This document shows positions 48,366 to 61,500 of a stretch of 64,000 bases of DNA, piece after piece. Positions within the stretch are counted from its first letter, which is position 1. Every line of letters starts with the position of its first letter. The notes beneath the pieces were generated by a model. It worked only from the letters and a program-made list of their open reading frames with translations. It did no database searches and was not told where the DNA came from. Position numbers and translations under genes: made by a program. Location of the stretch: contig CM029119.1 in assembly GCA_016859345.1 (NCBI GenBank), positions 2,996,609-3,060,608 of the forward strand, in the 5' to 3' direction. This stretch comes from Istiophorus platypterus (taxonomy: Eukaryota > Chordata > Actinopteri > Istiophoriformes > Istiophoridae).

Positions 48366-48599
48366 GGTGAAATTGCATGCTGCAACTGTTTATTTGGAAG
48401 GAACAGCTGATTTTAGAGACCTTTTGCTGCTTCCTTAAGTCTCGTCATCACAGGTTTTGTTCCAGCATGTCAATCCTACTAAAACCAAAAACTGCCATTT
48501 TTACATGTATGTTTGGGTTAACAAATGAGATACAACATGTTAATTTGTTAATTATTCAGGAGGCATTTTTCCGGCCAACTGGCAAATTTAAGTCCAATA

Positions 48600-49015
48600 C
48601 TTACTGTCCTTTTATCTCTGTTTAAGTCTCCACCATCTCCTGAGAAAAAAAGCTGGCTCTTGAGCTACTAAATACTCACTATGTTCACCAGCTACTCACA
48701 CACATTGTCTGATTTTTGATGCTGGGCAAATATTTTACATGGGGTTTATCAGAGCTTACTCACTGAAAACAGATGCTGCAGTGTCTCAGGTTGATTATGA
48801 GATTATAAGTGAGAGTACCCAAACAGTAAGGTTGCAGGTTGTAAATCCAAAATAATGAGCTGTAAAACACTAAAAAGCTCTGTAAACCTGTGGGGAACTG
48901 CAGAGGTGGGTGATAATTCTCTGTTGGTTTATCACTGTGAGAAACTCCTTTCACATCATATACAATATGAGCCATTGGTAATATAGAAATATTGATTAGT
49001 GCAGCTTTGAAATGA
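48600..49015 (+). repeat. Interspersed repeat family A, copy 2
   Basis: It contains agctggctcttgagctacta, atgttcaccagctactcaca, gttgcaggttgtaaatccaa, ataatgagctgtaaaacact, ctctgttggtttatcac and gattagtgcagctttgaa. It is collinear with 13225-13585. It follows a family C copy within 250 bp. Confidence 0.65.
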
Positions 49016-49769
49016 CATAATGTCATATTTCCCTATAAACAAGTAAGCCCATACTTTACTTGGAGTATATAAGGAGCTGTCATAAGGAGCCGCTAACTAC
49101 ACTCTCCATACACCACAGCCAAATAGTATGCTTTGATGCTGACAACACCTTACAATTTTTGATGCAAAATAGGGAGAAAAGTCATTAAAATCCAATTGGA
49201 TATGTGACCTTATTAAGGACTTTTTATGTCTTATGTGTATTTTATTACAACATCAGGCTTACAGCAACTCTCATAATAACATAATGCATAATGTATGTGT
49301 TATATTGCATCATTCAGGCATAAGTGTGGGCTTCAGGGAAAGAGTTACTGAGCATATCAGATCCAGATCCGATTTTTCTTTTCCTGTCTCCACAGATGTT
49401 ACTGGATACTTTCACTGGGCTTGTGGAGTAAATACAGCCCATATTAATGACACGTTTGAGGTTTGCCCTTCAGAACCATGTGTAGAATGCATGTAATGGG
49501 TTATCGAACCATGTTGTGTAATTGAGCACACACTGATAATGCACAGACTCTCTGCTGTCATTTACACAAACACACATACACGCACAGATAACGGCCTTTA
49601 GATCTCCGAAACAAGCCAATTCAGAGGTTGTGTGCCATAAATTTCCCAAAATGTGTATAACTGTTTTAAAAGCTCTGTAAGTATCGCAGCCTGCAAGTAA
49701 CCAAAGGTAGAAAGGCTGCAGTGGGGCAGTGAAACATGAAGGACTGCTGCCTCTATTATGTCTTAACTC

Positions 49770-49771
49770 CC

Positions 49772-49802
<31 letters not shown>

Positions 49803-49804
49803 CT
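49770..49804. repeat. (CT)n microsatellite
   Basis: CT dinucleotides interrupted twice by an extra TT. The tract is polypyrimidine on the plus strand. Confidence 0.95.
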
Positions 49805-50291
49805 GCCACTCCTGCTTGCTTTAACCTGCTTTTATTAGCTAACAGATGGGCTGCCCTCTCCTCGCTGTTTAAATGGCTCTAGCCTGCAGCTACACAGAAA
49901 ATGCTCATCTCCTGTGTGCTGTTTGGATTTAACACCTTTGCTGAACGCGTACAAGTTCATCGACCATTGTTGCATACCTGAAGGTGTGTTTTTCGCTTTA
50001 TATAGATATTTCTTTGTAATTGAGCTTTTCTGAAATAATCTGATTATTTGGGTCTGAGTGAAAAGAAGTGTCAGGTTGAACAGAATGAAGAAGATGATCG
50101 GTTTCCAACTCATTAGTTTCAAAATGTGTCATTATACTATGGCAAAGGGTTTAAACCGGTTACAAATGGTCAGTGTTGGAGAACTGTCCTGTCACACCAG
50201 CCAATTAGGTGCACAAGTAGCAAAGGTGCAAATATGAAAAAAACAACTCTATCTGGAAGAGTCTTGTATTTTACCAATTAGTTTCAGCAAT

Positions 50292-50522
50292 GGGCCCTTC
50301 ATCGGGGTGATTCGCAAAATGTATAAAAAGCACAGCCTAGTCTATAATTTATTTCATTTTTGGTCATTTTTGTGTGGGTGTTTTGTAAATGTGAGATATC
50401 TTTGCTGTTTACTTTTCACTCTGGCGTAACCACATGATTCTAGGTCTCATTGGAAAACTGATATAGATTCAGCCTTCTTGTAGAGTTTTTACACATCGTG
50501 TGAATCACCCTGATCAAGGCCC
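50292..50522. mobile_element. Putative MITE with ~25-bp imperfect terminal inverted repeats
   Basis: Left arm 50292-50316 (gggcccttcatcggggtgat followed by tcgca) pairs with the reverse complement of 50499-50522 (gggccttgatcagggtgatt followed by caca). They match at 21 of 25 aligned positions with one gap. The ~180-bp interior is non-coding. This fits a small non-autonomous element or long-loop hairpin. No clear target-site duplication was identified. Confidence 0.45.
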
Positions 50523-50859
50523 TGCCCTGACACACATTATATGTTCATTAATTAGTAGCAAAATTGTATTTTGGCCAAAATTAAAAAAATCTTAACTCAG
50601 TGGCCATTTTTTCGCTGGAGGAGCTTTCAACCTCATCCCATGGTCTAGTCTGTTCAGACAGTATCTTAAGGTTTACTGAGATGACCACTGTTTGAGGTCA
50701 TCAAATGGGCAGCATGTCTTCAGAGGAATGAACAGTTAAGGCCACACTGACTGTGCTATAACAGCGTCGCAAGCATCATGACAATAATCTCTTGACTTTC
50801 ATGCTTCTGTGGCAGTTACATCTGTGACTGGAGGCATTATGTTGTCTGGCTGTCCATCT

Positions 50860-51290
50860 GTACATCCATCCCCTTCATATGAGCACGATTTCTTGGAAAC
50901 ACCTGGAGGGACTATCTTCTAATTTGGCAGAAGACATAAGAATTAACTGATTAGATTTTGGAGTTCAAAGGTCAAAGGTCAAGGTCACTGTCATCTCAAA
51001 AAGAATGTCTTTGGCCATAATTCAAGAATTCATACATTAAATGTGACAACATTTCACACAAAAATTTAATAGGATAAAATGATGAAGTGATGACATTTTA
51101 TATCCAGAGGGTCAAAGGTCAACTTCACTGTGACATCATAACGATCTGCCAATACAATTAAAACCTTTTATCAAATTCCTCCAATGTCTTCCCTACGTAT
51201 ATTATACGAGTCTGGATAGACATGAATGTAAACTGCAACCTGGCTGGATGGTGGAGGCATACAACCATGAGGCAGTAATTCTGGTTTATT
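50860..51290 (+). repeat. Fish repeat family D carrying AGGTCA half-site arrays
   Basis: Phrases in order: cacctggagggactatcttc, ctgattagattttggagttc, aaaggtcaaggtcactgtca, ggccataattcaagaattca, aataggataaaatgatgaag, tgatgacattttatatccag, caaaggtcaacttcactgtg and ggcatacaaccatgaggc. This is a very widespread fish repeat. A shorter, reverse-oriented copy lies at 56560-56760. It contains three consecutive AGGTCA half-sites at 50969-50987 and another pair at 51109-51121. Confidence 0.7.
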
Positions 51291-53357
51291 TTATTACCCG
51301 TTTCTCTGTTTTTTTTTCTTCAAATCCAATTAACAGAAGGAAGGAGCTCTGTGGCACCACACCACATCAATTATTCATTGTGGGTTTCTTACAGCAGATT
51401 CCTGGGAGCTCCTGTGAATATTAAAAACCTGGGAGAAGTTGACAGGCCAGATGTGTAACATCGCTCTCATCTGACAGACTTCTCTGGGATTCAACCAGTT
51501 CCTCCACCTCACCCCATCCCTCTAACTTTCATTCACCACCTTTGCCGGGAAGCTCTAAACTCAAATAGCTTACCTGGATCTTGATCAGTGATATAAACTG
51601 CTAAGGCTTAGAGGGAGTTTGATATTAAAATGAATATTTTCATTGTTATTTATGTTATTCACAGCTAAGGGAAAAAAATGCTGAATGAAAAAATGCTTTC
51701 AAAAATGAGCTTCAATGTTCTCTAGGTTCTTGTAGAGCTGTTTTACAAATATGTTGCTATATTAAAGTCTAAGTGACTGTCAACTGACTTGCATCCCAGC
51801 CCCTACTATTTTCCATTAAATAACATCTTGGTTTCCAGTGAATTCCAAATGGACACATAGTGCCACTTGTTTATTATTTAATGTGACAGTGCAGAGCATT
51901 ACATGAGTTGTGCATCTGCTACACGCTGCTTGACCCATGTCCGCTTCATGTGCTTGCTTGTTTGCTGACCAACTGTCTCTGGATAAGCCAATCAATTATG
52001 TAGCTAAGTGCTTGTCAGAAGCAGTAGCTCCTCCATGTGTGGTTAGGGTTAGTGACGGTTTACAGCTTTGGCTTGTCCAGACCTAACCAGGTCAGCAGTG
52101 TCCTCAACATGCAGAAGGCCTGTTCAGTACTGTCTCCTAGTCAGGCAGACATAATTGATTTCATTGAGCAAAAATGTGCCTTCCTACACTGCAATTTTTG
52201 GAGGTTTGGTCATTGCTTATTGTGGCATTTAAAAGAAAGATTTTTACATTTTTGGTACTGATTCATATCCATTAAGTGATATGAGAATATACTTCAAATT
52301 TTCAAATGCAAGTTGGTATTCAAATAATAGCCAAACTAAAGAGAATGTATTAAGCAATCCCTTTTATTTTTTGATCATTGCCAAGTTACAGTAATTGAAA
52401 ATCAACACTCCCTGCACAAATGTTTCATTATTTTGCGGCATTGTCCTTACAGGCTTTTAATGTCAAATATCTGCTGTAAATGTTTTCATTGATTTTATCT
52501 TAACATCAACCAAAAAACTGGACTTAATTAAAATTGGACAAATGAGTGAAAAAAATACCTCTGTTGGATATGGAAACTGAGAGCAGCAGTTGTAAGTAGA
52601 ACATGACTCTGTTGTTCTATTGGTGAAATTAGTGCTATAGAAATGTATATTACCCTGAATTTATCAAGTACCGCAACAGAGTACACCGACATACTCACCG
52701 CCCTGCTGTCTGAGCTTCTGTTTGATTCACTAATGGATTCCAGTTTTTTATACTCCTCTGCCATTTTTTGAGTGTTGTTACCATAAATAAGCCACTTCCT
52801 GCAGAAGTTTTAAGTGAAAACTTTGACAATGCATGGACGGTGAGATGTGTCAGGAATTTTATAGAATGAATTGGCCTCAAACAGACATTCCCATAGGATC
52901 ATTTTACCTTATTAACAAAAGTGATGTGTTTATGTATACATAACAATCAAAATACAAAATTACACTTGTGTTGATAATCTTAAATCCTCATTGCTCACCT
53001 CCAGAATCTATTTTCTTGTGTCCTCTACATAATTTAGTGATTTCCTGCTTTTTGCAGAATATCTTGTGACAACTGCCAACTGACAGAACACCTGTATATT
53101 TTACATACAGCTGCTGATTTTGCATTAATTATGAGTGAAGATATAATTACTCCTCTATAATTCCATTCAGTTTGTATACAAACTATACATAAAGTAAAAT
53201 AAATCTGTCTTTTAAGTATATTGTATCAATTAAAAAAAAAAAAACTCAGTTAAATAAATCCTATCCAGAAATGCAAGTTGACCGAAAGTTACGTTCTAAT
53301 AGTGCCACAGTGTTTTAAAGTTGGACTGAGGAAAACTAATTTGCCAACATCCATCAG

Positions 53358-53370
53358 AGGTCAGGGGTCA
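53358..53370 (+). promoter_or_regulatory. DR1-type nuclear receptor motif
   Basis: AGGTCA G GGGTCA is two direct half-sites spaced by one base, the arrangement bound by RXR heterodimers, HNF4 or COUP-TF. It is outside any repeat I recognise. A chance match cannot be excluded. Confidence 0.3.
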
Positions 53371-53650
53371 TAGGATAAACAGGCTTGAAATTTCAGCCAG
53401 AAATGACAAAGAAACACTGTTGTTGACACTGATATTAAGTGAGTCTTTACACTGGATCCAATATAAATAAAAAATAAGTCCTACTGTTTTTATTCAAAAA
53501 GTAGGGTGATAGTAGGTGATCAGCTTTGACCAGCAATGGTGAGAACCTGGCATTTTGATAACAAAACTTCATGAGATGTATTTATTATACTTACACATCA
53601 TGACATGCAGAAAGTGAAATGTAATGCACTCAGCATACAGCAATTTATTT

Positions 53651-53672
53651 ATTACATTACATTACATTACAT
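53651..53672. repeat. (ATTAC)n short tandem repeat
   Basis: Four perfect ATTAC pentamers plus a partial fifth. Confidence 0.95.
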
Positions 53673-53979
53673 CTTCATACATGACTGACTCCCACACAAA
53701 ACCACCAGCCAGGTCCTATTAATAGTTCTATATTCATGAGTCCTTGATGCAAAGAATTAAATACAGTCACAGGAAAAGCTCCAAGCATGTAGGACATGGA
53801 GACTGGTTTCTGGTGCACAGCTGCCGCACAGCTGGAATTGTGATGAATTTTATTTCAGAATCACATGAAAAATCAGTCTCACCTCTTTTTCTCCCCTTTA
53901 GACAGTGTTCTCTATGCCCTGTCACTCTGGTCATTTATGATTGACAGAGCAATAGGATAAATACCACCACTGGTATTTG

Positions 53980-54120
53980 ACCCTGCAATGATGTCCTTGA
54001 TGGAGATGCCTAATCACCATAGGGCACCTTAAATTAATTAGCTATGAAAGAGATAATTTGCCTGCTTACCATCATGCTCTTACCTGCCTGAGTGATTTAT
54101 ATCTAAATCGATTCTGACAA
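53980..54120. promoter_or_regulatory. Candidate conserved noncoding element
   Basis: The segment atgcctaatcaccatagggc, accttaaattaattagctat, aagagataatttgcctgctt and tgatttatatctaaatcgat is repeat-free with several homeodomain-type TAAT cores. Function is inferred from texture alone. Confidence 0.25.
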
Positions 54121-56559
54121 ATATACTGCTACATTAAAAGCCAGTAAAACCTTGAATATGTATTATTTAATGCAGCTCTCCAAGTAACAACTTACAGAGT
54201 ACAATTCTACACTGTGCTGTGTGCTCTTTTTTAATCTAAACAGGCAGGAATACAAATGCCAATTCCTATCATTCTCGACAACACAGTGGTACTGCTGTTG
54301 TTTGATCTAGATCCCTACTGTATCTATCTTTAAACTTAACCATACAGGCAAGTTCACAATGAGGTTCCAAATTGCCCAGTGGGTACAGAGGAGATAAAAA
54401 CATCAATTTGCAGACTCAAAGCCCCACTGTGATGAAAAAGCGTCTGTCCTTCGCTGATGCATTTAAGTTTCAGCAACTATTTCTCTTTAAAATTATCCTT
54501 TTATACTGCTAAACTGTTTTGTCAAATGCGTCTCAGAGAAAATGTAATAGCTGCCTGGATTATGTTTCCTGACAATGTTTGTTTTTTCCAGGTGCAAAAA
54601 TATTTTTTTATTCTTGTAGCACACAACAAGTGTAGGGAGGTCAGGGCTGATTCTGGACTTTCAGTTTCGATATAATAAAAACACTTTGGTTAGGCATTTT
54701 ACCCACTGAATGCTGCCATCTAATCATAAAGGCTACAGCAGTACAAGGTTAAATATTCACAAAGAGAAACTGAGTGCATGTTTTGTCTCACCTTCTGAAG
54801 AGCACTGTAATAATTATCTCTTATGAACTAAGAAACATTCTGAACGAGCCAATGCTAAGTACAGCTGAACCGGCTGAACCAGCTCAAATGATTTGCTGGC
54901 TAATCTAAACAAATTTAGGTTTCATAAAAGAGTTTAGACCGAAATATGTTATGATTGGGACATTTTACAGTGTAAAAACAAAATTGTCACTGTTCTGGTG
55001 GAGAACCATTCTAACACTGTTTCTAAGCTACCTTAAACAACTCTTATACTTATTTGCCGATATCAATATAGCTAACATAAGCTTAAATCAGCCAATTCAT
55101 AAGATTTCTGTATCTGACTCAGTATATGGAAATGCAATTGTGTCCCCTGTGGCACAGAGCAAAAGAGACCACGAAAAAAAAATCATCATCATCTATGTCA
55201 ACTGTATGGGGCAAATTATAAATATCCTATCATCTATTACTCGGTCCCATTTACTTGCTGCTTTAGTCGTGTTCTTTTGTATGACAGGGAGTCTATCAAA
55301 ATGCTAAATTCTATATAAATTCTCTGGTTTAAGGTTTTATCTCCATATTACTCAATTATTTTACTTCTAAGGTAGCCATTATTTCACTCTGCTGTATATA
55401 AATCAGCCGCCCAGACTTTAATGGTGGGTTTGTCCCTTTCAAAGTAAAGACATTCAAAACATAAATCACTGTTCAAAATACAGAGAGAAAAGCAGAATAA
55501 CAAGTTTTATTTTAATTACTTTTCTGTTAGAGCTACACAGATGTTATTATAAGGATCCTTTTTAAGAGTGAGGGAATTTAAGAATGAATTTTTCATATTG
55601 TAGACTAGAATTATCATTGACTGCGAGCAGTCTATGAGAATTATCGGTAAAATAAGCAGAAGTCAATCCTGCTTTCCCACTGATAAAAGGTACAATTGAC
55701 CACACCATATGCAACACTGAACACAAAATCAAACTATAACATCAAAATGTTATTAACTGAAAAAATCAAACATTTCTACAATGCACCATTCTGTTGATCC
55801 AATTTTTAAATCAATCAGGGGAAAGTCAGACATTTCCCATCAGTTTTGTAGTCAGGGGAAAACTGCAACCTGCCTTGATCTCATCAGGTTATCATTTCTT
55901 TTGTTTACATTATGTCAGAGCAAGTCAGGATCAAGTAGATAAAACAAACATGCACTGTCCTGCGATGGCCACTAATCAATTCTGCACAGGCCTGGTTCAT
56001 CTAGGATAAGCCAGTTAACATCTTTTCATTCTATCCATGGGTGTGCTGGAACAGCATGAAAATGACTGCAGAATCATGTACTTTTATAATGCTTTATAAT
56101 AAGTAAATAATGACACTTATGAGATAATATATTAGAGGAAGCTAGCCCTTCTTACACTCACAATGCTCATTAATTAAGGCTCTGAATACAAAATTACATA
56201 TACAGTCCTTTTACCTCGATCAAAATATCTTGTAAAACTAAAAACAAAAAAATTGTAAAACTAAGACACTGTCATGTTTCAATAGAGCAATTACAGAACA
56301 TTTACAAATAGATAAAGCCAGCAATGTTGAATGGGTTATTCTTAATAGGGTTATTTATTCATTTCACATGGATTGTTAATTCCTTACTATCACTGGTTGA
56401 AGCTTGTCCCAAAAAAAAAAAAAAAAAACAACTGGAATTACTGCCTTACTTTTGTATGACTCCGCCATCCAAACAAGTTGCAGTTTACATCCAGGTAAGG
56501 ACTTTGAAGGAATTTAATAAAAAGATATTATGTGTATTTCATCCTAATTAGCATTTGAA

Positions 56560-56760
56560 TTCTTGAGTTTTGACCAAAAACATGTTTTGAAATTTTACCT
56601 CCAAAATTTAATCATTTCATCCTTAGTTCCAAATGAATGTTTGTGCCAAATTTGAAGACATTCCTTCAAGGCGTTCTTGAGATATAGCGCTGACAGCCCA
56701 ACAACATAATACCTCCGGCAAAAGCTGGCGCTGGCGTGGGGGCATAAAAAGGAAAATCAG
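56560..56760 (-). repeat. Fish repeat family D, reverse-oriented fragment
   Basis: It reads gtgccaaatttgaagacatt, ccttcaaggcgttcttgaga, acaacataatacctccggc and gcgtgggggcataaaaa. This is the reverse complement of the left end of the family seen at 50860-51290, including its terminal part, which is missing there. Confidence 0.6.
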
Positions 56761-58046
56761 GCCTGCAAAGTTTATCTAGTCTGAATCCTAATAGCTTATA
56801 TACAGCACTCCAAGAAACCAACTGTCACTAAACTAGCATGGCCTAAAGGACAACTAGAGTCCCAATTTCCATCTGTTATCCAAGCACACATAGTTTTAAA
56901 GGTATGATTACTTACAGCATGAGGAAAATCATATAACTAAGAATTACTGTATGAGTAGTTGTGTTTGTGCACCTGCTACCTTGGCAAGGGTACAAACACT
57001 GTACTTTTCTTTTATCATTATTCATTTGCAAGGTTGAACTTTCAGTTTCAGTTACTAAGTAACTAGAAATGTATTATACAACAGGAGAACTCGAGAATGA
57101 AGTTGCCTTGAGTGGATCTCTCACTGCAAAGGTGAAGTGAAGCTCCAAGGCTTCACCAGTTTGTGCTTTGTCTTTGATTCCCTCTGCTTCCATCATCTTA
57201 TCTACACAAACACAGCTTTATGGTATTTTTTGGAAGGGAAATCCAAACTTTATTAAACTTTTTCATTATTTATTTCATGAGTATGCAGCCTGTGTACCAG
57301 TAACCTGTATCATTGCTCTGTTTCTGGCAGAGAATTTTGATAAAGTCAGTTCAAACCAGTGTTTTCCACAGCAAGAGGTGCATTTTAATCATTTTTTTAA
57401 AGGTCCTTGCATTCAGTAAACAGTAAAACTCAAGTAGTGGGTAAACATTTCAACTTTTCCAATGTCTGGTTCAAATAAACAGCAGACATGATCGACACAA
57501 TCTTCAGACTTGCAAACAAAGATGCCATAACTTGGAGACACAAATCACCAAAGGATTAGGGGGCTCAGTTCACTTAGGAAAAAACAGCTAATTAAAGATA
57601 AGGAATTTAAACAGAATGCAGCTACTTTGAGACAGATAAGTGATAACAAAATATATAGCCACCTGTTCACATAAATGGCCCTCATCATACATGGTTTCAT
57701 ATATAGTGTTTAAATAAGTTTGAGTCAGCGAGGTCTGCAAGTCATTAAGCTTTACCTTTTAGCTTTGTCAGTAATGTTACAAAGAAAGGAAGTTGTAGTC
57801 CTCTAATATTTTTGCTATGAAGCTTGTAGCCTGATATTAAGACTGAACATGGCAGCTCAGTTGACACAGTAGCTTCGGTAGTGGATGCTAAGAACCGTTA
57901 AAATCTGACGATCAATGGTGAATAAATGAGATTCAAAAGTTCACTCACAACAACTTGTAAATATGGCTTACATCTCATCCATATGCAGCGCGAACTGTGT
58001 GCCTATCATTCTCTCAGTAATCATACAAGTAGATAGCTAGCTAGCT

Positions 58047-58511
58047 ATGTTGAAAGCTACGTTCCCCATTCTTTATGCTGTCGACACAGCTCGGATTAGT
58101 GGACTGTTTATTCAGCCGGTTGCATCAGTCATCGATTACACGGCACCAGAACTGTTCAAATCACTGAACATATCTGAGATGTGTGGTGATTCAGGGGTCT
58201 GGAACCAGGTTATCAGCCTTTTGCTGGTCAATATGTTTCACATATCGTATAGAATTGGGCTCACAATGGGAGGACATCAATTACACGACTTAGCCAAAAA
58301 AAAAAAGACAGTACGAGTGCTGACAAATCTCGTTGATGCCAGTTTTACTGCAGTGGGAACATCATTTTTATTATCTAATGGGGAAAGGACCACAACATAC
58401 GGAAATGTTTTAACTTTAAGAAACAAAAGGGAAGAGTGGCTGCACAGAACAGCAGTGCAGCCAAATCATTTTCATATAGGGTGGCGAGACAATGACAAGC
58501 ATTCACCTTAG
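58047..58511 (+). CDS. Unidentified 154-codon ORF
   Basis: This is the longest ATG-initiated frame downstream of ca10. I do not recognise the product. Seen: a hydrophobic stretch near residues 54-64 (VWNQVISLLLVNMFHIS region), a KKKK cluster near residue 84 encoded by an 11-A run, and a hydrophilic C-terminal half rich in Arg, Thr and Glu. An in-frame TAG lies just upstream in a tagctagctagctag tract, so the start is bounded. Codon use is mixed and the composition is protein-like. No splice partner, promoter or Kozak context is evident. It could be an exon of a decayed DNA transposon or a lineage-specific gene, or open by chance. Confidence 0.3.
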   Translation: MLKATFPILYAVDTARISGLFIQPVASVIDYTAPELFKSLNISEMCGDSGVWNQVISLLLVNMFHISYRIGLTMGGHQLHDLAKKKKTVRVLTNLVDASFTAVGTSFLLSNGERTTTYGNVLTLRNKREEWLHRTAVQPNHFHIGWRDNDKHSP

Positions 58512-61500
58512 GGATGCAAATAAATTGGTGCCTTTTTCAGACTTTATTTGTGTATGTGGTATTAAGGTATGTCAAAGAAAATCTCTGTGCTTACATGGCT
58601 AGCATAAAAGTTTTGATGTGTGTCGCTCCTCTTTAAAATACTCAAAAAATGAAACTTTTTATCATCCATCTTTCCATGACAACTGGTCAAACACCATCTT
58701 CTGATGAAGATTATATGATACTGAAAGCCCAGAATGAGCAACTAATTGAGTAGAAAAACTGGATTGATTTGTGGCTAAAAACCTCTTCTAGTGGTGCTAC
58801 AGCTGAGCAGGAAGGCTCGACCACTGAGTTGGTCGATGGGCTGGCCAGGCTGGTCTATGGTAGTTTTACGCAACCTGGGCTCTGCCAGCGCTGCAGAAAC
58901 ACAACCTTCATATGGCATCACTTTACCCCCACCATTTTCTTTCTCAGTTGAAAATGATACTTTATATTACAGTTTGATTTTCAGTATAGGTTTCTTAGCT
59001 TCCTGGCAAGAGAATATTAGTGGGTATAATAATATAATATCCTACAGTCTGTAGCTACAGCACATTAACTCTATCTAAGTCCAATTAGCAGATATTATAA
59101 CGTCAAGTGCACAATTGCAATCCATGTTCTGTTACGTGTTACTGGTCCCTTTGTTCATCTTTTCAAAGTTTAATCTAACTTAATAGCATTATTATAACAT
59201 ATAAATCTATGTAAAAGAGTACTTACTGAGGCCTACTACCTAGTTGCTATCTACAAAGTCTGTAGTATTTGATAACAAACTTCTGCACTTTTTAAGCGTT
59301 TTTAATACCTGTCCTCAATCTTTCTCTGCATTACTCCAAAAAACACATTGCACCCAAACCATAAAATAGGTCCCTGGTAGCCCAAAAGATCAATCAAAGT
59401 AATAGAATGAGTAAATGTAAATGTGCAGCTCCATTTCCCATAACAGTAGCAACTGCAGCTATCAGAGGCTGGCTCAATCTGTCCCTGTCAGACTAAGGCG
59501 AAGGTAGAGGGCCAGAATAATTTATTCAGGCAGGGAGATGGAAAAAGGGTGGTGGTTCCCATCGATATGGGAGGTTGTGTATATAGTATGTAAGTGTGTG
59601 CAATCATCAGAGACAGGAGAGCATGGATCACACAGGTCGCTGTCTGCTGGGGTAAACAACATAGATATTACATGAGAATAAAGGCAAAAGAGGGATGAAT
59701 GCCTGTTATTTCAGTGATAGCTTGGGAGTGGAATAGTGGGTAAGCTCAGTTGCAATTGTGCTTTCTGTGTGTGTGAAAATGTGTGGGTGTGAGTCAAAAA
59801 TTCAAGAAAAATTAAAGCAAGCCACATCAAACATATTCTAAACGCAGTGCCGGTGAAATATCCTCTGTGGTCAGAATGGTCTGCATGGCTATCATTCTGA
59901 GCAGACATATTTGCCCCAAGATTGTAATTCATTTGCAAGCCTTTAAAGATGTCCTCTAAAGGACAGGAGTAATACAGCTGATCAGGAGAGTTATTCAGCA
60001 AGGAGGTAGAGTCCAGGAGTCCTTCATTAGCCAGAGGTGATGATGAAAAATGGGGAGAATTTAAAATTAATAAAATGCTAGTCACCATACTTGTTAATGT
60101 TTGGATAATACAGTTTCCAACAGCAGTTAGCAGTTGGACAATTTCAGTTAACTTTATATTTCATCATGCCTTGGCAAATAGAATAGAGTGTAACACAGCT
60201 GTCTGTAGTGTGTCTTATGTAAAACGCCATATAAACCCTAGCCAAGCCTACTGATGTGTTCCAACAACATACACACAGACAAATTTAGACAATAGCTAAA
60301 AAGCTAGCTCACTTATTAACAAAATAGTTTCAGACGATTATAAATCATTAAAATAGGCTGAGGGTTGAACACTCACATTTCTCATGAACAACTATTTAAC
60401 CCTTGTAGAATTATAATTATTTTTTTCTCGGGAGACTTTGACACGTGCATCAGCATTGGCCAGTGGGAAGTCACCTTGATGGTGCTGACCATTGGCAATG
60501 GATAGCTGGAGAGTCCAAAACTAAACAAGCTGTCAAAGCTTATTCTGTGTTGCACCGGCCACACTGACTAACTACGACTTGCATGGTTGGCTAGCACGTT
60601 AGCAGAGTTAGCTCAGCAGCTACCAAAGTTCGCCAACTAACTCTGTAAGTATTCATTACATCACCAGACTTCTAGCAGCTGTTGCAGTGGCACAATAGGA
60701 GGACTTCAGTGAACAAAGACTTTAGGTTTGCCAGATTTGACTGATACCAAACAGCCCAATAAGTATGTATGAGATGGTAAGGTTTTTTTTACAGTTTGTA
60801 ATGGGTTACTAAAAAATAATTTGCTAAAAGGAGACACACTCAGTTTGGTTATAAATACGTTTTCTTATACACAACAGTGAATGATTCATGGGGTTTTAGT
60901 CCATTCTCTATTGAAGAAAATGGCCTTTCAGTGACATATGTGTAAAATGGTGGTAACAAGGGAAAATGAATTTTTGTATTTTCAAGTTTCTCAAAACCCT
61001 CTAAAATACGTTGTGACCTTCTAATGCTCCTATTTTAGCATCCATCACCTGTATTTGATGGTGGAAAAGCTTTTCACAAAAATATGCTGGCCTATTTCAG
61101 ATTAAAAGGTGGGTAAGTTTGTTATTTTGGTTTAAACCCTCACCATTTTTGCATTATTGTCCTAAAATCTAACCTCTTCATGTCCTCAGATTATCCAGCC
61201 TTGCTGACTCTCCCCTTCACTTCCAATCTATTAATTGCAGTAATCTAGTGATTGTCCTAAACAATGTAGTCATCCAACTCTAATCCTGTGCTGAGTCCAT
61301 TAGGTTATTACAGCAAGTTGCCTAACTGTCCAAGCTGTGTTCACTCTGACCTAAATTGCTGTTTTCCCCTCATGTTTATGGACATACACTTTAGACACAC
61401 ATACATATAGTGGTAAAGTCCATTAGGATATTGCATCAAAAACACTAAAGGTAGGGGGCCGAAATGATGAGACAGAGATGGATAGATACTCCAACTCAGA

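Noticed and set aside
54951..55307. 118-codon plus-strand frame with hydrophobic stretches
   Set aside because: The composition follows local AT-richness (Ile, Leu, Lys, Asn) and no motif was recognised. No exon structure is evident.
59711..60088. 125-codon minus-strand frame
   Set aside because: No recognisable domain, a His-Thr repeat from a GT-rich tract, and no supporting signals.
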